Positions 45,710 through 56,041 of a stretch of DNA of 64,000 nt are shown in pieces. The notes beneath the pieces were generated by a model, which was not told the DNA's origin, searched no databases, and worked only from the letters and a program-made list of their open reading frames with translations. The translations under genes were made by a program, and so were the position numbers. How positions within the stretch are numbered: the stretch's first letter is position 1; every line of letters starts with the position of its first letter. This DNA is from Acidimicrobiales bacterium (GTDB lineage Bacteria; Actinomycetota; Acidimicrobiia; Acidimicrobiales; Iamiaceae): contig JAODBM010000002.1 in the NCBI GenBank assembly GCA_025463985.1, forward strand, positions 124,001-188,000, in the 5' to 3' direction.

Positions 45710-46833
45710 GCGGGCAGCCCGAGGATGCGGCGGGCGACGAGGTTGCGCTGGATCTGCGAGGTGCCGCCCATGACGCTCTGGGCCCGGCTGTAGAGGTACA
45801 CCTTCAGCGCCGTGTCGTCGGCGTCGCCGTGGCCGGTGCCACCGATGCCGAGGGCGGCGTGGCCCACGGCCTGCTCGACCTGGGTCATCAGCAACTTGTC
45901 GACCGAGCCCTCGGGGCCGTGCGAGACCCCATCGAGGCGGTCCGACAAGCGGCGGCACACGTGTAGCCGCAGCATCTCGGCCTCGACGATCGCCCACCCG
46001 AGGTCGCGGGTCTGCTCGGCGTCGTAGGCCTCCGGGTTGGCGCGCACGTGCGTGGCCAGCTCCTTCACCACCTTCTTGTAGCGGGACACGTAGCCGAGCT
46101 CGCCGGGCTCCCGCTCGTGGCTGACGACGGTCATGGCCAGCGGCCAGCCCTCGCCGGGCGCGCCGATCATGTTGGCCGCCGGCACCCGGGCGCCGTCGAA
46201 GATGACCTCGCCGAACTCCTTGGTGATGCCGTTGATCATCTTGAGCGGCCGCTGCTCGATGCCGGGCTGGCCCATGGGCACGACGAACGCCGAGATCCCC
46301 TTGTGCTTCGGCACGTCGTGATCGGTGCGGGCGAGGACGAGGCACCAGTCGGCGTCGTCGGAGTAGCTGGTCCAGACCTTGTGGCCGGTGAGCACGTAGT
46401 CGTCGCCGTCGCGGTCGGCACGGGTCCGGAGGGCGGCGAGGTCCGAGCCGGCGTCGGGCTCGCTGAAGCCCTGGCACCACCGCTCCCGGCCGCTGACGAT
46501 GCCGGGAAGGAACCGCTGCTGGATGTCCTCGTTGCCGTGCTCGAGGATGCCCTGCACCAGGTAGCCGAGGCTGGGCCGCGGCGGCGTGCCGGCGGCGGCG
46601 AGCTCTTCATCGAGGATCACGTCGAACACGCTTGGCAGCTCCTGGCCACCGATGGCCTTGGGCCACGACATGCCGAAGAAGCCGGCGTCGTAGAGCGCCT
46701 GGTGCCAGGCCGGCTGGCCGCGCCAGTACGCGTCGTCGGTCGAGGACGCGGGCAGGCCGGGGTCGTTGTCGGCCAGCCAGGCCCGGAGCCGCGCCCGGAG
46801 CTCGGCCTCGTCAGGCGAGTCGCCGAAGTTCAT
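45706..46833 (-). CDS. Acyl-CoA dehydrogenase (alpha-type of second pair)
   Basis: MNFGDSPDEAELRARLRAWL...[45 protein letters not shown]...VMGGTSQIQRNLVARRILGLPA. Confidence 0.92.
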   Translation of the reverse strand: MNFGDSPDEAELRARLRAWLADNDPGLPASSTDDAYWRGQPAWHQALYDAGFFGMSWPKAIGGQELPSVFDVILDEELAAAGTPPRPSLGYLVQGILEHGNEDIQQRFLPGIVSGRERWCQGFSEPDAGSDLAALRTRADRDGDDYVLTGHKVWTSYSDDADWCLVLARTDHDVPKHKGISAFVVPMGQPGIEQRPLKMINGITKEFGEVIFDGARVPAANMIGAPGEGWPLAMTVVSHEREPGELGYVSRYKKVVKELATHVRANPEAYDAEQTRDLGWAIVEAEMLRLHVCRRLSDRLDGVSHGPEGSVDKLLMTQVEQAVGHAALGIGGTGHGDADDTALKVYLYSRAQSVMGGTSQIQRNLVARRILGLPA

Positions 46834-47867
46834 CGTGAGCTGCCGATGCCGTGGTGGTCGAGGACCCGCGCCAGGTTGGCGCCGGCACCGCCGAGCACGT
46901 CGCTCGACATGAGCGCGCGCCGGAGGAAGACGTGGGCCAGGCACTCCCAGGTGTTGCCGATGCCGCCGTGCACCTGGACGGCGGTCTCGCACACGGTGCG
47001 GGCGGCGCGGGCGCAGTACGCCTTGGCCAGCGCGCCCGCGGCCAGCGCCTCGTCGGGCGGCAGGGCATCGACCGCCCACGCGGCGTGGAGCGCGACGCTC
47101 CTCGACCCCTCCATAGCGACGAACGCGTCTGCGAGCAGGTGCTGGACCGCCTGGAACGAGCCGATGGCCGCGCCGTACTGCCTGCGGTCGACGGCGTAGT
47201 CGCGGGCCAGCTGGACGGCACCGCGCATGACCCCGACCAGGTCCGCGCACGTCAGCGCCAGCCCGAGCGCCGTCCACGAGGTGACGTCGTGATCGGTGAG
47301 CACCCGGGCCTGGTCGGCGAGGGGCGCCGGCGTCCCCGACGGCACGGCGGTGGGGCGGGTGAGGTCGGTGCGCTCGTCGACCGGTCGCACGGCCACCTCG
47401 GCCAGCATGTGGCCGCCACCGGCGGCGAGGAGCACGAGCGCAGTGCCGGCCCCCTCCGCGTCGATCGCCACCGCGCCGTCGAGCACCACCGCGCCGTCGA
47501 GCGCCGCGGCTACGACCGGTGACGACAGACCCCGGGCGAGCAGGACGGTCTCGGCACCGGTCGCAAGTGGGGCGCCTGCGAGCCGCCGGAGCTCGGCAGA
47601 CAGGGTCGGCCCGAGGAACGGCGCGTCGACGAGGCCGCGCCCGAGCTCCTCCGCGACGATCGCCGCCTCCACGCCGGACGCGAGGGGCTGGCCACCGTCC
47701 TCGGCCGCGCGCAGGTCGCGCCAGCCGGACGCCGCGATCGCGGCGTCGAGCTTCGCGGCGCGCTCGGGGTCGTCGAGCTGCCGGACGGCCTTGGGCCCCA
47801 AGCGATCGACGACCTGCGCCACCGAGTCGCGCAGCGCGTGCTGCTCCGGGGACAGACGCACATCCAT
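46830..47867 (-). CDS. Acyl-CoA dehydrogenase (beta-type of second pair)
   Basis: [24 protein letters not shown]...RDYAVDRRQYGAAIGSFQAVQHLLADAFVAMEGSRS...QVHGGIGNTWECLAHVFLRRA. Confidence 0.9.
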   Translation of the reverse strand: MDVRLSPEQHALRDSVAQVVDRLGPKAVRQLDDPERAAKLDAAIAASGWRDLRAAEDGGQPLASGVEAAIVAEELGRGLVDAPFLGPTLSAELRRLAGAPLATGAETVLLARGLSSPVVAAALDGAVVLDGAVAIDAEGAGTALVLLAAGGGHMLAEVAVRPVDERTDLTRPTAVPSGTPAPLADQARVLTDHDVTSWTALGLALTCADLVGVMRGAVQLARDYAVDRRQYGAAIGSFQAVQHLLADAFVAMEGSRSVALHAAWAVDALPPDEALAAGALAKAYCARAARTVCETAVQVHGGIGNTWECLAHVFLRRALMSSDVLGGAGANLARVLDHHGIGSSR

Positions 47868-49384
47868 CAGTCGGCCTTCCGCGCTGCGAGCAGCGACGGC
47901 GTCCACTCCTCGCGCAACGTCCGGCGCAGCGCCTTCCCGGACGGAAGCCTCGGAATGGCATCGACGACCACGACGTGGCGGAGGTGCTTGTAGGTCGCGA
48001 GCGAGTCGGCGATGAGCTGGCGGATCTCGCCGTCGGCGACCACGACGCCGGCGTCGAGCTGGACGGCGGCCACGGGCACCTCGCCCGCCCGCTCGTCCGG
48101 GAGGCCGAAGACGGCGCAGTCGAGCACGGCCCGGTGGCCGAGGAGCACGGCCTCGATCTCCGCCGGCGCCACCTGGAAGCCGTTGACCTTGATCATCTCC
48201 TTCGAGCGGTCGGTGAGGTGCACCCACCCCTCCGCCTCCAGCCAGCCGACGTCGCCCGTGCGGTACCAGCCGTCGGCGAACCCCTCGGCCGTCGCCTCGT
48301 CGGGGAGGTACCCGGCCATGACGGACTCGCTGCGGACCTGGATCTCGCCGGTCTCACCCGGCGGCAGGACCGCGCCCGTCGCGAGGTCGGCGACCCGCAG
48401 CTCGACGCCCGCGGGCGGCAGGCCGGCCGAGTCCAGCCGCCACCGGTCGGGCCGGTCGACCGGGTTGCAGGCGATGACCGGCAGCTCGCTGGCGCCGTAG
48501 GCCGGCAGCCACGGCACGCCCGTGCGCTTGGTGACGAGCTGGGCGACGCTCTCGGTGACGGGGGTCGCGCCCCACATGATGTAGCGCAGCGACGAGAGGT
48601 CGTAGGCCTCGATGTTCGGATGGTTCGCCATCGCGAGGGCGATCGGCGCGACGGCCATCTCCAGCGTCATGCGGTCGCTCTCGATGCGCCGCAGCACCTC
48701 GTCGAGGTCGAACCGCGGGTGCAGCCTGACGGTCGCCCCGGCCTCGGCGGCCGCCAGCAGGTTGAGCAGTCCGAGGATGTGCGACGGCGGCGTCGCGACC
48801 TGGAAGCGGTCGTCGGGACCCAAGCCGAGCACCTCGCACCAGTGCCTGGTCGCGTGCCACATCGAGCGGTGGGTGTGGCGCACGGCCTTCGGGAGCCCGG
48901 TGGTGCCCGAGCTGAACACGAGCACCGACTCGTCGGTGTCGTGCACCGGGAGGTCCAGCGGGCCGGGGTCGCGGGCCAGCGCGGCGTCCATGACCGGTCG
49001 GTCGTCGAGGTCGGTCACCGGCAGCCGCTCCGCGAGCAGCGCGACGGCGGCGCCGTCGGCGACCGCGTGGATCGGACGCGTCAGGTCGAGCGCGTGGCCT
49101 ACCTCGACGGTCTTCCAGGCCGGGCTGAGGAGCACGGCCGCGGCGCCGAGCTTGCTGATCGCGTTCACCGCGACCACGAACTCCACGCGGTTGCTGGTCA
49201 TGACCGCGACGCGCTGGTGCGCCGCCACCCCGGCCGCCGCGAGGTGGCGCCCGAACGCGTTGCTCAGCCGGTCGAGGTCGCGGAACGACCAGGCGTCGTC
49301 ACCGGCCCGGAGGGCGGCGCGGCCACCGAACCGGCCGGCGGCCCGCTCGAGCCCCCGGTGCATCAAGGCCCCCATCGGGAGCAT
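47867..49384 (-). CDS. AMP-dependent acyl-CoA synthetase
   Basis: [19 protein letters not shown]...[15 protein letters not shown]...[39 protein letters not shown]. Confidence 0.92.
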   Translation of the reverse strand: MLPMGALMHRGLERAAGRFGGRAALRAGDDAWSFRDLDRLSNAFGRHLAAAGVAAHQRVAVMTSNRVEFVVAVNAISKLGAAAVLLSPAWKTVEVGHALDLTRPIHAVADGAAVALLAERLPVTDLDDRPVMDAALARDPGPLDLPVHDTDESVLVFSSGTTGLPKAVRHTHRSMWHATRHWCEVLGLGPDDRFQVATPPSHILGLLNLLAAAEAGATVRLHPRFDLDEVLRRIESDRMTLEMAVAPIALAMANHPNIEAYDLSSLRYIMWGATPVTESVAQLVTKRTGVPWLPAYGASELPVIACNPVDRPDRWRLDSAGLPPAGVELRVADLATGAVLPPGETGEIQVRSESVMAGYLPDEATAEGFADGWYRTGDVGWLEAEGWVHLTDRSKEMIKVNGFQVAPAEIEAVLLGHRAVLDCAVFGLPDERAGEVPVAAVQLDAGVVVADGEIRQLIADSLATYKHLRHVVVVDAIPRLPSGKALRRTLREEWTPSLLAARKAD

Positions 49385-49439
49385 TCTTCTCTCTATCCGA
49401 GAGGCGAGTCAACACAGATGGACATATAGAGTTCTCGTC

Positions 49440-50591
49440 ATGTCCGCCACCGATGCCGATGTCCGCCGCGAGATCATCGAGACCGTTCGCCGGTTCGTCA
49501 CCAAGGAGGTCGTGCCCGTCGCGTCCGACTTCGAGCGGGACGACCGCTTCCCCGCCGAGATCGTCGCCCAGATGCGCGCGCTCGGCCTGTTCGGGGTCAC
49601 CATCCCCGAGTCCTACGGCGGCCTCGGCCTCGACCTGCTCACCTACATCGGGGTGATCGAAGAGCTGGCGTACGGGTGGATGAGCCTCACCGGCATCATC
49701 AACACGCACACGATGGCGGCCACGCTGATCATGGCCCACGGCACCGAGGAGCAGCAGCGGCGGTGGCTGCCGTCGATGGCCGCCGGTGATCGCCGGGGCG
49801 CGCTGTCGCTCTCGGAGCCCGACGCGGGCAGCGACGCCCGCAACATCTCCTGCAAGGCCGTGCGCGACGGCGACGAGTACGTCCTCAACGGCACCAAGGC
49901 CTGGGTCACCAACGGCGAGCGGGCGAGCATCGTGGCGCTCGCGGCGCGGACCGAGGAGGGCATCTCGGCCTTCATCGTCGAGAAGGAGCCCGGCGAGACG
50001 TTCGAGGGGATCTCGGTCAGCAAGCACGTCGGCAAGCTCGGCTACAAGGGCGTGGAGACGGTCGAGATGGCGTACGTCGACCACCGCATCCCCGCCGCCA
50101 ACCTCATCGGCGAGGCCGGGCGCGGCCTGCCCCAGATCCTCGGCGTGCTCGAGGTGGGCCGCATCAACATCGCGTCGCGGGCCGTCGGCGTGGCCCGGGC
50201 GGCGTTCGACGCGGCGCTGAGCTACGCCCAGCAGCGCGTCTCCATGGGCAAGCCGATCGCCGAGCACCAGGCCATCCAGCTCAAGCTCGCCGACATGGCC
50301 ACCCGCCTCGAGGCGGCCCGCCTCCTCACCAAGAACGCCGCAGAGCGCAAGGCGGCTGGCCTGCGCTGCGACGTCGAGGCCGGCATGGCCAAGCTGTTCG
50401 CCAGCGAGACCGCGCTCGAGTTGGCCATCGAGGCGATGCGGATCCACGGCGGCATGGGGTACACGACCGACCTGCCGGTCGAGCGCTACTACCGCGACGC
50501 GCCGCTCATGATCATCGGCGAGGGCACCAACGAGATCCAGCGCCTGGTGATCGCCCGCGGCCTGCTGGCCCGGGCCGCGGCCAAGGGCTGA
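49440..50591 (+). CDS. Acyl-CoA dehydrogenase
   Basis: [38 protein letters not shown]...[39 protein letters not shown]...[27 protein letters not shown]. Confidence 0.94.
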   Translation: MSATDADVRREIIETVRRFVTKEVVPVASDFERDDRFPAEIVAQMRALGLFGVTIPESYGGLGLDLLTYIGVIEELAYGWMSLTGIINTHTMAATLIMAHGTEEQQRRWLPSMAAGDRRGALSLSEPDAGSDARNISCKAVRDGDEYVLNGTKAWVTNGERASIVALAARTEEGISAFIVEKEPGETFEGISVSKHVGKLGYKGVETVEMAYVDHRIPAANLIGEAGRGLPQILGVLEVGRINIASRAVGVARAAFDAALSYAQQRVSMGKPIAEHQAIQLKLADMATRLEAARLLTKNAAERKAAGLRCDVEAGMAKLFASETALELAIEAMRIHGGMGYTTDLPVERYYRDAPLMIIGEGTNEIQRLVIARGLLARAAAKG

Positions 50592-50597
50592 GCACCT

Positions 50598-50649
50598 CGA
50601 ACTGGGCGCGACTGCGGTCGCCAGGGCGACCGAGTCCCCGCCCAGTTCG
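50598..50649. repeat. Palindromic element between convergent genes: CGAACTGGGCG ... CGGTCGCC-AG-GGCGACCG ... CGCCCAGTTCG
   Basis: Arms 50598-50608/50639-50649, GACT/AGTC 50610-50613/50633-50636, core 50615-50622/50625-50632. Confidence 0.95.
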
Positions 50650-50660
50650 GGGGTTTCGGG

Positions 50661-52232
50661 TCAGGGTGTGGTGGCCGGGGGGACGCGGGCCCGCAGCACG
50701 TCCTTCATCACCTTGCCAGTGGCGTTCAGCGGCAGCTCGTCGACCAGCTCGATCGCCCGGGGCACCTTGTAGTTGGCCATCTGGGCGCGGCTCCACTCGC
50801 TGATGTCGGGACCGGTCGTGGCGGCGCCGGCGCGGACGACGACGAACGCCATGCCCACCTCGCCGAGCCGCGCGTCGGGGACGCCGATCACCGAGGCCTG
50901 GTGGATGTCGGGGTGTCGAAGCAGGGCGTTCTCGATCTCGGCGGGGTACGCGTTGAAGCCGCCGACGATGAACATGTCCTTCGACCGGCCGACGATCTGC
51001 AGGCAGCCGGCGTCGGTCAGCACGCCGAGGTCGCCCGTCCGCAGCCAGCCGTCCTCCGACAGCGCCTGGGCCGTCGCCTCGGGGTCGTCGAGGTAGTGCG
51101 ACATGATGCTGCCGCCACGGAGCAGGATCTCGCCCGGCTCCCCCGCTGGCACCTCCGCGCCGTCGCCGTCGACGATGCGCAGCTCGAATCCCGGGCGGGG
51201 CCGACCGACGGTGGTGGCGATCGTCTCGACGTCGTCGCCCAGCGAGGTCGCCGCCGCCGTGCCGCCCTCGGTGAGGCCGTAGCCGGTGATGATCGTGGGG
51301 AACGGCAGCTCGTCGACCACCCGCCGGATCAGCTCGACCGGGATGTCGGCGGCGCCGGTCACCGCGACCCGCAGGCTCGACAGGTCGTGGCGGCCGCGGT
51401 CGGGGTGATCGAGGATCGACTGGTAGAGCGTGGGCGCCCCCGGCAGCACGGTCACCTGCTCGGCCGCGACCCGCGCCAGCACGCGGTCGACGTCGAACAC
51501 CGCTTCGGGGAGCATCGTGGCGCCGGCCGCGACCGACGCGAGGATCCCGGCCTTCAACCCGAACATGTGGAAGTACGGGTTGACCATGAGGTACCGGTCG
51601 CCGGCGGCGAGGCCGGTCATCGCCACCCAGTCGGTGGCGACGCGCAGCGTGCTGCCATGGGTCTGCACGACGCCCTTCGGCACGCCCGTGGTGCCCGACG
51701 TGAACAGGATGTCGGAGACGTCGTCGGTGCTCACGGCGGTGCTGCGGCGGCCCGCCTCGAGGCAGGCCTCGTCGGTCGCCTGCGCCAGGAAGCCGCTCCA
51801 CGACGACGTCCCGAACGGCGCCGGGCCGCGGGCGATCACGATGGTCCGGAGGTCGGGCAGCTTGACCCCGCTCGCCCGCAGCATCGCGACGTAGTCGGTG
51901 CCGAGGAAGTCGGTGACCGTCACGAGCGTCGTGACGCGGCTCCGGGCCAGGATCTCCGCCGCCTCGGCGCCCTTGAACCGCGTGTTCACGGGCACGAGCT
52001 CCGCGCCCGCCTCGAACAGGCCGAGCAGGGCCACGATCCACTCGGCGCTGTTGAACGCCCAGATGCCGACGCGGTCCCCGCGTTCGACCCCCGACGCGAC
52101 GAGGGCGGCACCGAAGCGCTGGGCCTGGTCGAGCAGCTCGGCGTACGTGAGCCGGGTGTCGCCGTCGACGACCGCGAGCCGGTCGCCGTACCGGTCGACG
52201 GTCGCGGCGACCAACGCCGGCACCGTGGTCAA
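50661..52232 (-). CDS. AMP-dependent acyl-CoA synthetase (FadD-like)
   Basis: ILFTSGTTGVPKGVVQTHGS...TGYGLTEGGTAAATSLGDD...WLRTGDLGVLTDAGCLQIVGRSKDMFIVGGFNAYPAEIENALL; probable TTG start 52232 (or GTG 52223). Confidence 0.92.
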   Translation of the reverse strand: MTTVPALVAATVDRYGDRLAVVDGDTRLTYAELLDQAQRFGAALVASGVERGDRVGIWAFNSAEWIVALLGLFEAGAELVPVNTRFKGAEAAEILARSRVTTLVTVTDFLGTDYVAMLRASGVKLPDLRTIVIARGPAPFGTSSWSGFLAQATDEACLEAGRRSTAVSTDDVSDILFTSGTTGVPKGVVQTHGSTLRVATDWVAMTGLAAGDRYLMVNPYFHMFGLKAGILASVAAGATMLPEAVFDVDRVLARVAAEQVTVLPGAPTLYQSILDHPDRGRHDLSSLRVAVTGAADIPVELIRRVVDELPFPTIITGYGLTEGGTAAATSLGDDVETIATTVGRPRPGFELRIVDGDGAEVPAGEPGEILLRGGSIMSHYLDDPEATAQALSEDGWLRTGDLGVLTDAGCLQIVGRSKDMFIVGGFNAYPAEIENALLRHPDIHQASVIGVPDARLGEVGMAFVVVRAGAATTGPDISEWSRAQMANYKVPRAIELVDELPLNATGKVMKDVLRARVPPATTP

Positions 52233-53425
52233 CGCAGGACCTTGTCCTCGATGTTCATCAGCCGGGCCAGGTTGCCGCCCATGATCTTGCGGACGGACTC
52301 CTCGTCGACGCCCTCGAGCTCGTCGACGTAGCTCGCCGGGTCCGCGAGCCCCTCGGGGTGCGGGTAGTCGGAGCCGAAGAGCACGCGGTCGACCCCGATC
52401 AGCTCGGCCAGCGCGCCGAGGTCCTCCTCCCAGAACGGGCTGACGTGGATCTGGCGCGTGAACACCTCGACCGGGTTCTCGAGGAAGTCCTGCGGCATCT
52501 TCTTGTGGACGTCGGCGAGGTTCTTCAGGAGCGGCTCGACCCAGCTGCTGCCGTTCTCGACCACGGCGACCTTGAGGTCCGGGAAGCGGGACAGCGCGCC
52601 GTGGCAGATGAGCGCGCCGCAGGCATCTTCGACCGGCCGCCACGACGAGAGCATCCGGAACGCCTGGGGCTCGAACGGCAGCATCTCGCTGCCGTTGCCC
52701 ATCCAGTCGTTGGTGTAGCGCTCGTAGCCGCTGTCGGAGGAGTGCATGGCCACGAGCACGTCGTGCTCGACGACCTTCTGCCAGAACGGGTCGAACTCCG
52801 GCAGGCCGAACGAGCGGGGCCCGCGCCAGCCGGGCACGGGCGCCGGCCGGATCAGCACCGCCTTGGCCCCGCGCTCCACGACCCACTCGAGCTCCTCGAT
52901 GGCCTTCTCGACGATCGGCAGGGTGATGACCGGCGTCGCGAAGATCCGGTGCTCGTAGTCGAACTGCCAGGTCTCGTACATCCACTCGTTCAGGGCGTGG
53001 ACCACGACGTGGATGAGGTCGGGATCGTCCCGCAGGCGCTCCTCGAGCAGGCTGGCGAGCGTCGGGAACATCAGGCACCGGTCGATGCCCTGCTCGTCCA
53101 TGAGCTCGACGCGGGGCGCCGGCTCGCGGAAGGCGGGGATGGCGCGCATCGGCTCGCCGAAGATCTCGCGGCGGCTCTTGCCCTCCGGGTTGCCCTTGCG
53201 GAAGTAGTCCTCTTGCGCACCTGGGCGGGCGACCACGTCGAACGTGGGGTTCGGGATGTACTCGCTGATCTGGCCCCGGACGACGATCTTCGTGCGGCCG
53301 CGCACGTCGACGTAGTCGATGGCCCGCTTGTGCCGCTCAGGCAGGAACTTCGTGAGCGCGTCGCGCGTCTCGTAGAGGTGGTTGTCGGCGTCGAACACCG
53401 GGATAGCGAGAGCAGGCTTCGACAT
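52229..53425 (-). CDS. Amidohydrolase-family metal-dependent hydrolase
   Basis: MSKPALAIPVFDADNHLYETRDALTKFLPERHKRAIDYVDVRGR...VLFGSDYPHPEGLADPASYVDEL. Confidence 0.9.
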   Translation of the reverse strand: MSKPALAIPVFDADNHLYETRDALTKFLPERHKRAIDYVDVRGRTKIVVRGQISEYIPNPTFDVVARPGAQEDYFRKGNPEGKSRREIFGEPMRAIPAFREPAPRVELMDEQGIDRCLMFPTLASLLEERLRDDPDLIHVVVHALNEWMYETWQFDYEHRIFATPVITLPIVEKAIEELEWVVERGAKAVLIRPAPVPGWRGPRSFGLPEFDPFWQKVVEHDVLVAMHSSDSGYERYTNDWMGNGSEMLPFEPQAFRMLSSWRPVEDACGALICHGALSRFPDLKVAVVENGSSWVEPLLKNLADVHKKMPQDFLENPVEVFTRQIHVSPFWEEDLGALAELIGVDRVLFGSDYPHPEGLADPASYVDELEGVDEESVRKIMGGNLARLMNIEDKVLR

Positions 53426-53455
53426 CGGACCCTCTTTCATCGTGCGGTTCTGGAT

Positions 53456-53470
53456 GAGAACGACATTATC
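53456..53470. promoter_or_regulatory. Candidate shared motif GAGAACGACATTATC upstream of amidohydrolase
   Basis: 31 nt upstream of the minus-strand start at 53425; similar 15-mers at 39754, 32072 (reverse strand) and 27013. Confidence 0.4.
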
Positions 53471-53517
53471 GCCAATGAAGAGTTCATGTGCAGCCAGTTG
53501 GCCGACGGTCCGCCTGA

Positions 53518-54471
53518 TCAGGCGGAGGTCGCCAGCGACGCCAAGAGCTCGCGCGTGCGCTTCGACGAGGCGACCAGCTCGTCGCGACCCTGGCCGATCG
53601 GCACGACGCGGACGGAGACGTCGGTGACGCCGGCGTCGGCGAAGGACTGCAGCCGCTTCTCGATCGTGGCTTCGCTGCCGGCGGCGAGGATGTCGCCGAC
53701 CTGGCGAGCGTCGCCGTGCTCGAGCAGCTTCTGGTAGTTGGGCGACACCTCTGCCTCGGAGAGGATGCGGTTCGTCCGCGCGACCGCGAGGTCGATCTCG
53801 TCGTCGCCGCAGAGGCACACGGGGACGCCGGCGACGACCCGCGGTGCCGGCCGCCCCGCCGCCGCGGCGGCCTTGGTCAGCGTTGGGACCACGTGGCTCC
53901 CGATGGCCCGCTCGTCGGCCATCCAGAGGATGGTGCCGTCGGTGCGCTCGCCGCAGAGCTGGAGCATGCGCGGCCCGAGCGCGGCCAGCAGGATCGGCGT
54001 CGGCGTGATGTCGGTGATGTCGAGCGGGTTGTGCACCCGGAAGAGGTCGTTCTCAACGTCCACCATGCCCGGCCCGCGGAAGGCCTGCTCGAGCACGTCG
54101 AGGTGGGCCCGCATCGTCGGGACGGGGCGCTCGTAGGGCAGGCCGAGCATCTCGTCGATGATCCAGTGGTGCGAGACGCCGAGTCCGAGCGAGAGCCGGC
54201 CGCCGCAGACGGCCTGGACCGACAGCGCCTGTTGGGCCAACGCGATGGGGTGCCGGGGCTGCACGGGCACGACGGCGGTGCCGATCTCGATGCGCGACGT
54301 GGCGAGCCCGACGATGGTGGCGGCGGTCAAGGCGTCGAGCTCGTCGGGGATCTGGGGGATCCACACCGTCGAGAGGCCGGCGTCCTCGGCCCAGCACGCG
54401 TCGGCGCGCAGGCGGTCGATCTTGGTTGCGTAGCGGCCCCGCTCCGGACCGACCATCAGGCCGATGCGCAT
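53518..54471 (-). CDS. LLM-class (F420-dependent-type) oxidoreductase
   Basis: MRIGLMVGPERGRYATKIDRLRADACWAEDAGLSTVWIPQIPDELDALTAATIVGLATSRIEIGTAVVPVQPRHPIALAQQALSVQAVCGGRLSLGLG. Confidence 0.92.
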   Translation of the reverse strand: MRIGLMVGPERGRYATKIDRLRADACWAEDAGLSTVWIPQIPDELDALTAATIVGLATSRIEIGTAVVPVQPRHPIALAQQALSVQAVCGGRLSLGLGVSHHWIIDEMLGLPYERPVPTMRAHLDVLEQAFRGPGMVDVENDLFRVHNPLDITDITPTPILLAALGPRMLQLCGERTDGTILWMADERAIGSHVVPTLTKAAAAAGRPAPRVVAGVPVCLCGDDEIDLAVARTNRILSEAEVSPNYQKLLEHGDARQVGDILAAGSEATIEKRLQSFADAGVTDVSVRVVPIGQGRDELVASSKRTRELLASLATSA

Positions 54472-54546
54472 GGGTAGCTCCCTTCCAACAGGTGAGAACG
54501 TTCCTCTTCATATAGTGTAGTGGCCGTTCCAGCGGGGAGGGGTTCC

Positions 54547-55998
54547 GTGACTGACGCAGGACGGTTGTTCATCGGGGGGGCGTGGACCGCGCCGAGCACC
54601 GACGAGGTCATCGAGGTCGTCTCGCCCCACACCGAAGAGGTCATCGCCACCGTCGCCGCCGCCGGCCCCGCCGACGTCGACCGGGCCGTCGCCGCCGCCC
54701 GCTCCGCCTACGACGATGGGCCGTGGCCGCGGCTCGATCCCGCCGAGCGGATCGACGCCGTCCGCCGGCTCGCCGGCCTCTACAAGGAGCGGAGGCGAGA
54801 GATGGCCCAGCTCATCACGGCCGAGATGGGATCACCGATCTCGTTCTCCAAGTTCTCGCAAGCCACGCTGCCGCTGCTGCTCCTCAACGCCTTCGCCGAC
54901 ATCGCCGAGGCGATGGAATGGGAGGAGCGCCGCGCCGGCGCCTTCGGGCAGGACATCCTCCTCTGCAAGGAGCCGACCGGCGTGGTGGCCGCCATCGTGC
55001 CGTGGAACATGCCGCAGTTCCTGCTCGTCGGGAAGCTCGCTCCGGCCCTTCTCGCCGGGTGCCCGATCGTGGTCAAGCCGTCGCCGGAGACCCCGCTCGA
55101 CGCCCTCCTGCTCGCCGAGCTCGTCGAGCAGGTCGGGCTGCCGCCCGGCGTGGTGAGCATCCTGCCCGCGGGACGCGAGGTCGGCCAGCACCTCGTCGCC
55201 CACGCCGGCGTCGACAAGGTGGCCTTCACCGGGTCCACCGCCGCGGGGCGAGATGTGGCCGCGGCCTGCGGCGCCGCGCTCAAGCGGGTGAGCCTGGAGC
55301 TCGGCGGCAAGTCGGCCGCCATCGTGCTCGACGACGCCGATCCGGCGGCGGTCGCCGCCGGCGTCCGCGTCGCCGGCCTCATGAACAGCGGGCAGGCGTG
55401 CGTCGCCCAGACCCGGGTCCTCGTGCCCAGCGCCCGCTACGGGGAGTTCGTCGATGCCTTGGCCGCGATGGTCGAGGAGCTGCCGGTCGGCGATCCGACC
55501 GAGGCCGCCACCGAGGTCGGCCCGCTCGTGGCCCGCCGGCAGCAGGAGCGCGTCCGCGGCTACATCGAGGAGGGCGAGCGCGAGGGTGCCCGCCTCGTGA
55601 CCGGTGGCAGCGACCTGCCGAAGGGCGTCGACCGAGGCTGGTACGTGCGCCCCACGTTGTTCGCCGACGTCGACAACCGGATGCGGATCGCCCGCGAGGA
55701 GATCTTCGGTCCGGTGCTCTCGGTCATCCCGTACGGCGACGACGCCGAGGCCGTCCGCATCGCCAACGACTCCGACTACGGGTTGTCGGGCTCGGTGTGG
55801 ACCGAGGACGTGGAGCGCGGCTTGGCGGTGGCGCGGGGCGTCCGCACCGGCTCGTTCGGCGTGAACCAGCCGTACTCGATGGACCCGGCCGCGCCGTTCG
55901 GCGGCATGAAGGCGAGCGGCATCGGCCGCGAGCTCGGCCGCGAGGGGCTCGAGGGCTACCTCGAGGTGAAGGCCATCTCGGTGGCCGCGGCGTCGTGA
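54547..55998 (+). CDS. Aldehyde dehydrogenase
   Basis: GRLFIGGAWTAPSTDEVIEVVSPHTEEVI...VVAAIVPWNMPQFLLVGKLAPALLAGC...LELGGKSAAIVLDDAD...MNSGQACVAQTR; start GTG 54547 or 54520. Confidence 0.95.
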   Translation: MTDAGRLFIGGAWTAPSTDEVIEVVSPHTEEVIATVAAAGPADVDRAVAAARSAYDDGPWPRLDPAERIDAVRRLAGLYKERRREMAQLITAEMGSPISFSKFSQATLPLLLLNAFADIAEAMEWEERRAGAFGQDILLCKEPTGVVAAIVPWNMPQFLLVGKLAPALLAGCPIVVKPSPETPLDALLLAELVEQVGLPPGVVSILPAGREVGQHLVAHAGVDKVAFTGSTAAGRDVAAACGAALKRVSLELGGKSAAIVLDDADPAAVAAGVRVAGLMNSGQACVAQTRVLVPSARYGEFVDALAAMVEELPVGDPTEAATEVGPLVARRQQERVRGYIEEGEREGARLVTGGSDLPKGVDRGWYVRPTLFADVDNRMRIAREEIFGPVLSVIPYGDDAEAVRIANDSDYGLSGSVWTEDVERGLAVARGVRTGSFGVNQPYSMDPAAPFGGMKASGIGRELGREGLEGYLEVKAISVAAAS

Positions 55999-56041
55999 CC
56001 GGCAGCATGTTCAGCGACAGCAGCTTCACAGGGGGACAGAG

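Noticed and set aside
54493-54505. KstR-type operator (TGAGAACGTTCCTC)
   Set aside because: Lacks the AAC-nn-GTT spacing of the KstR consensus; one-sided match only.
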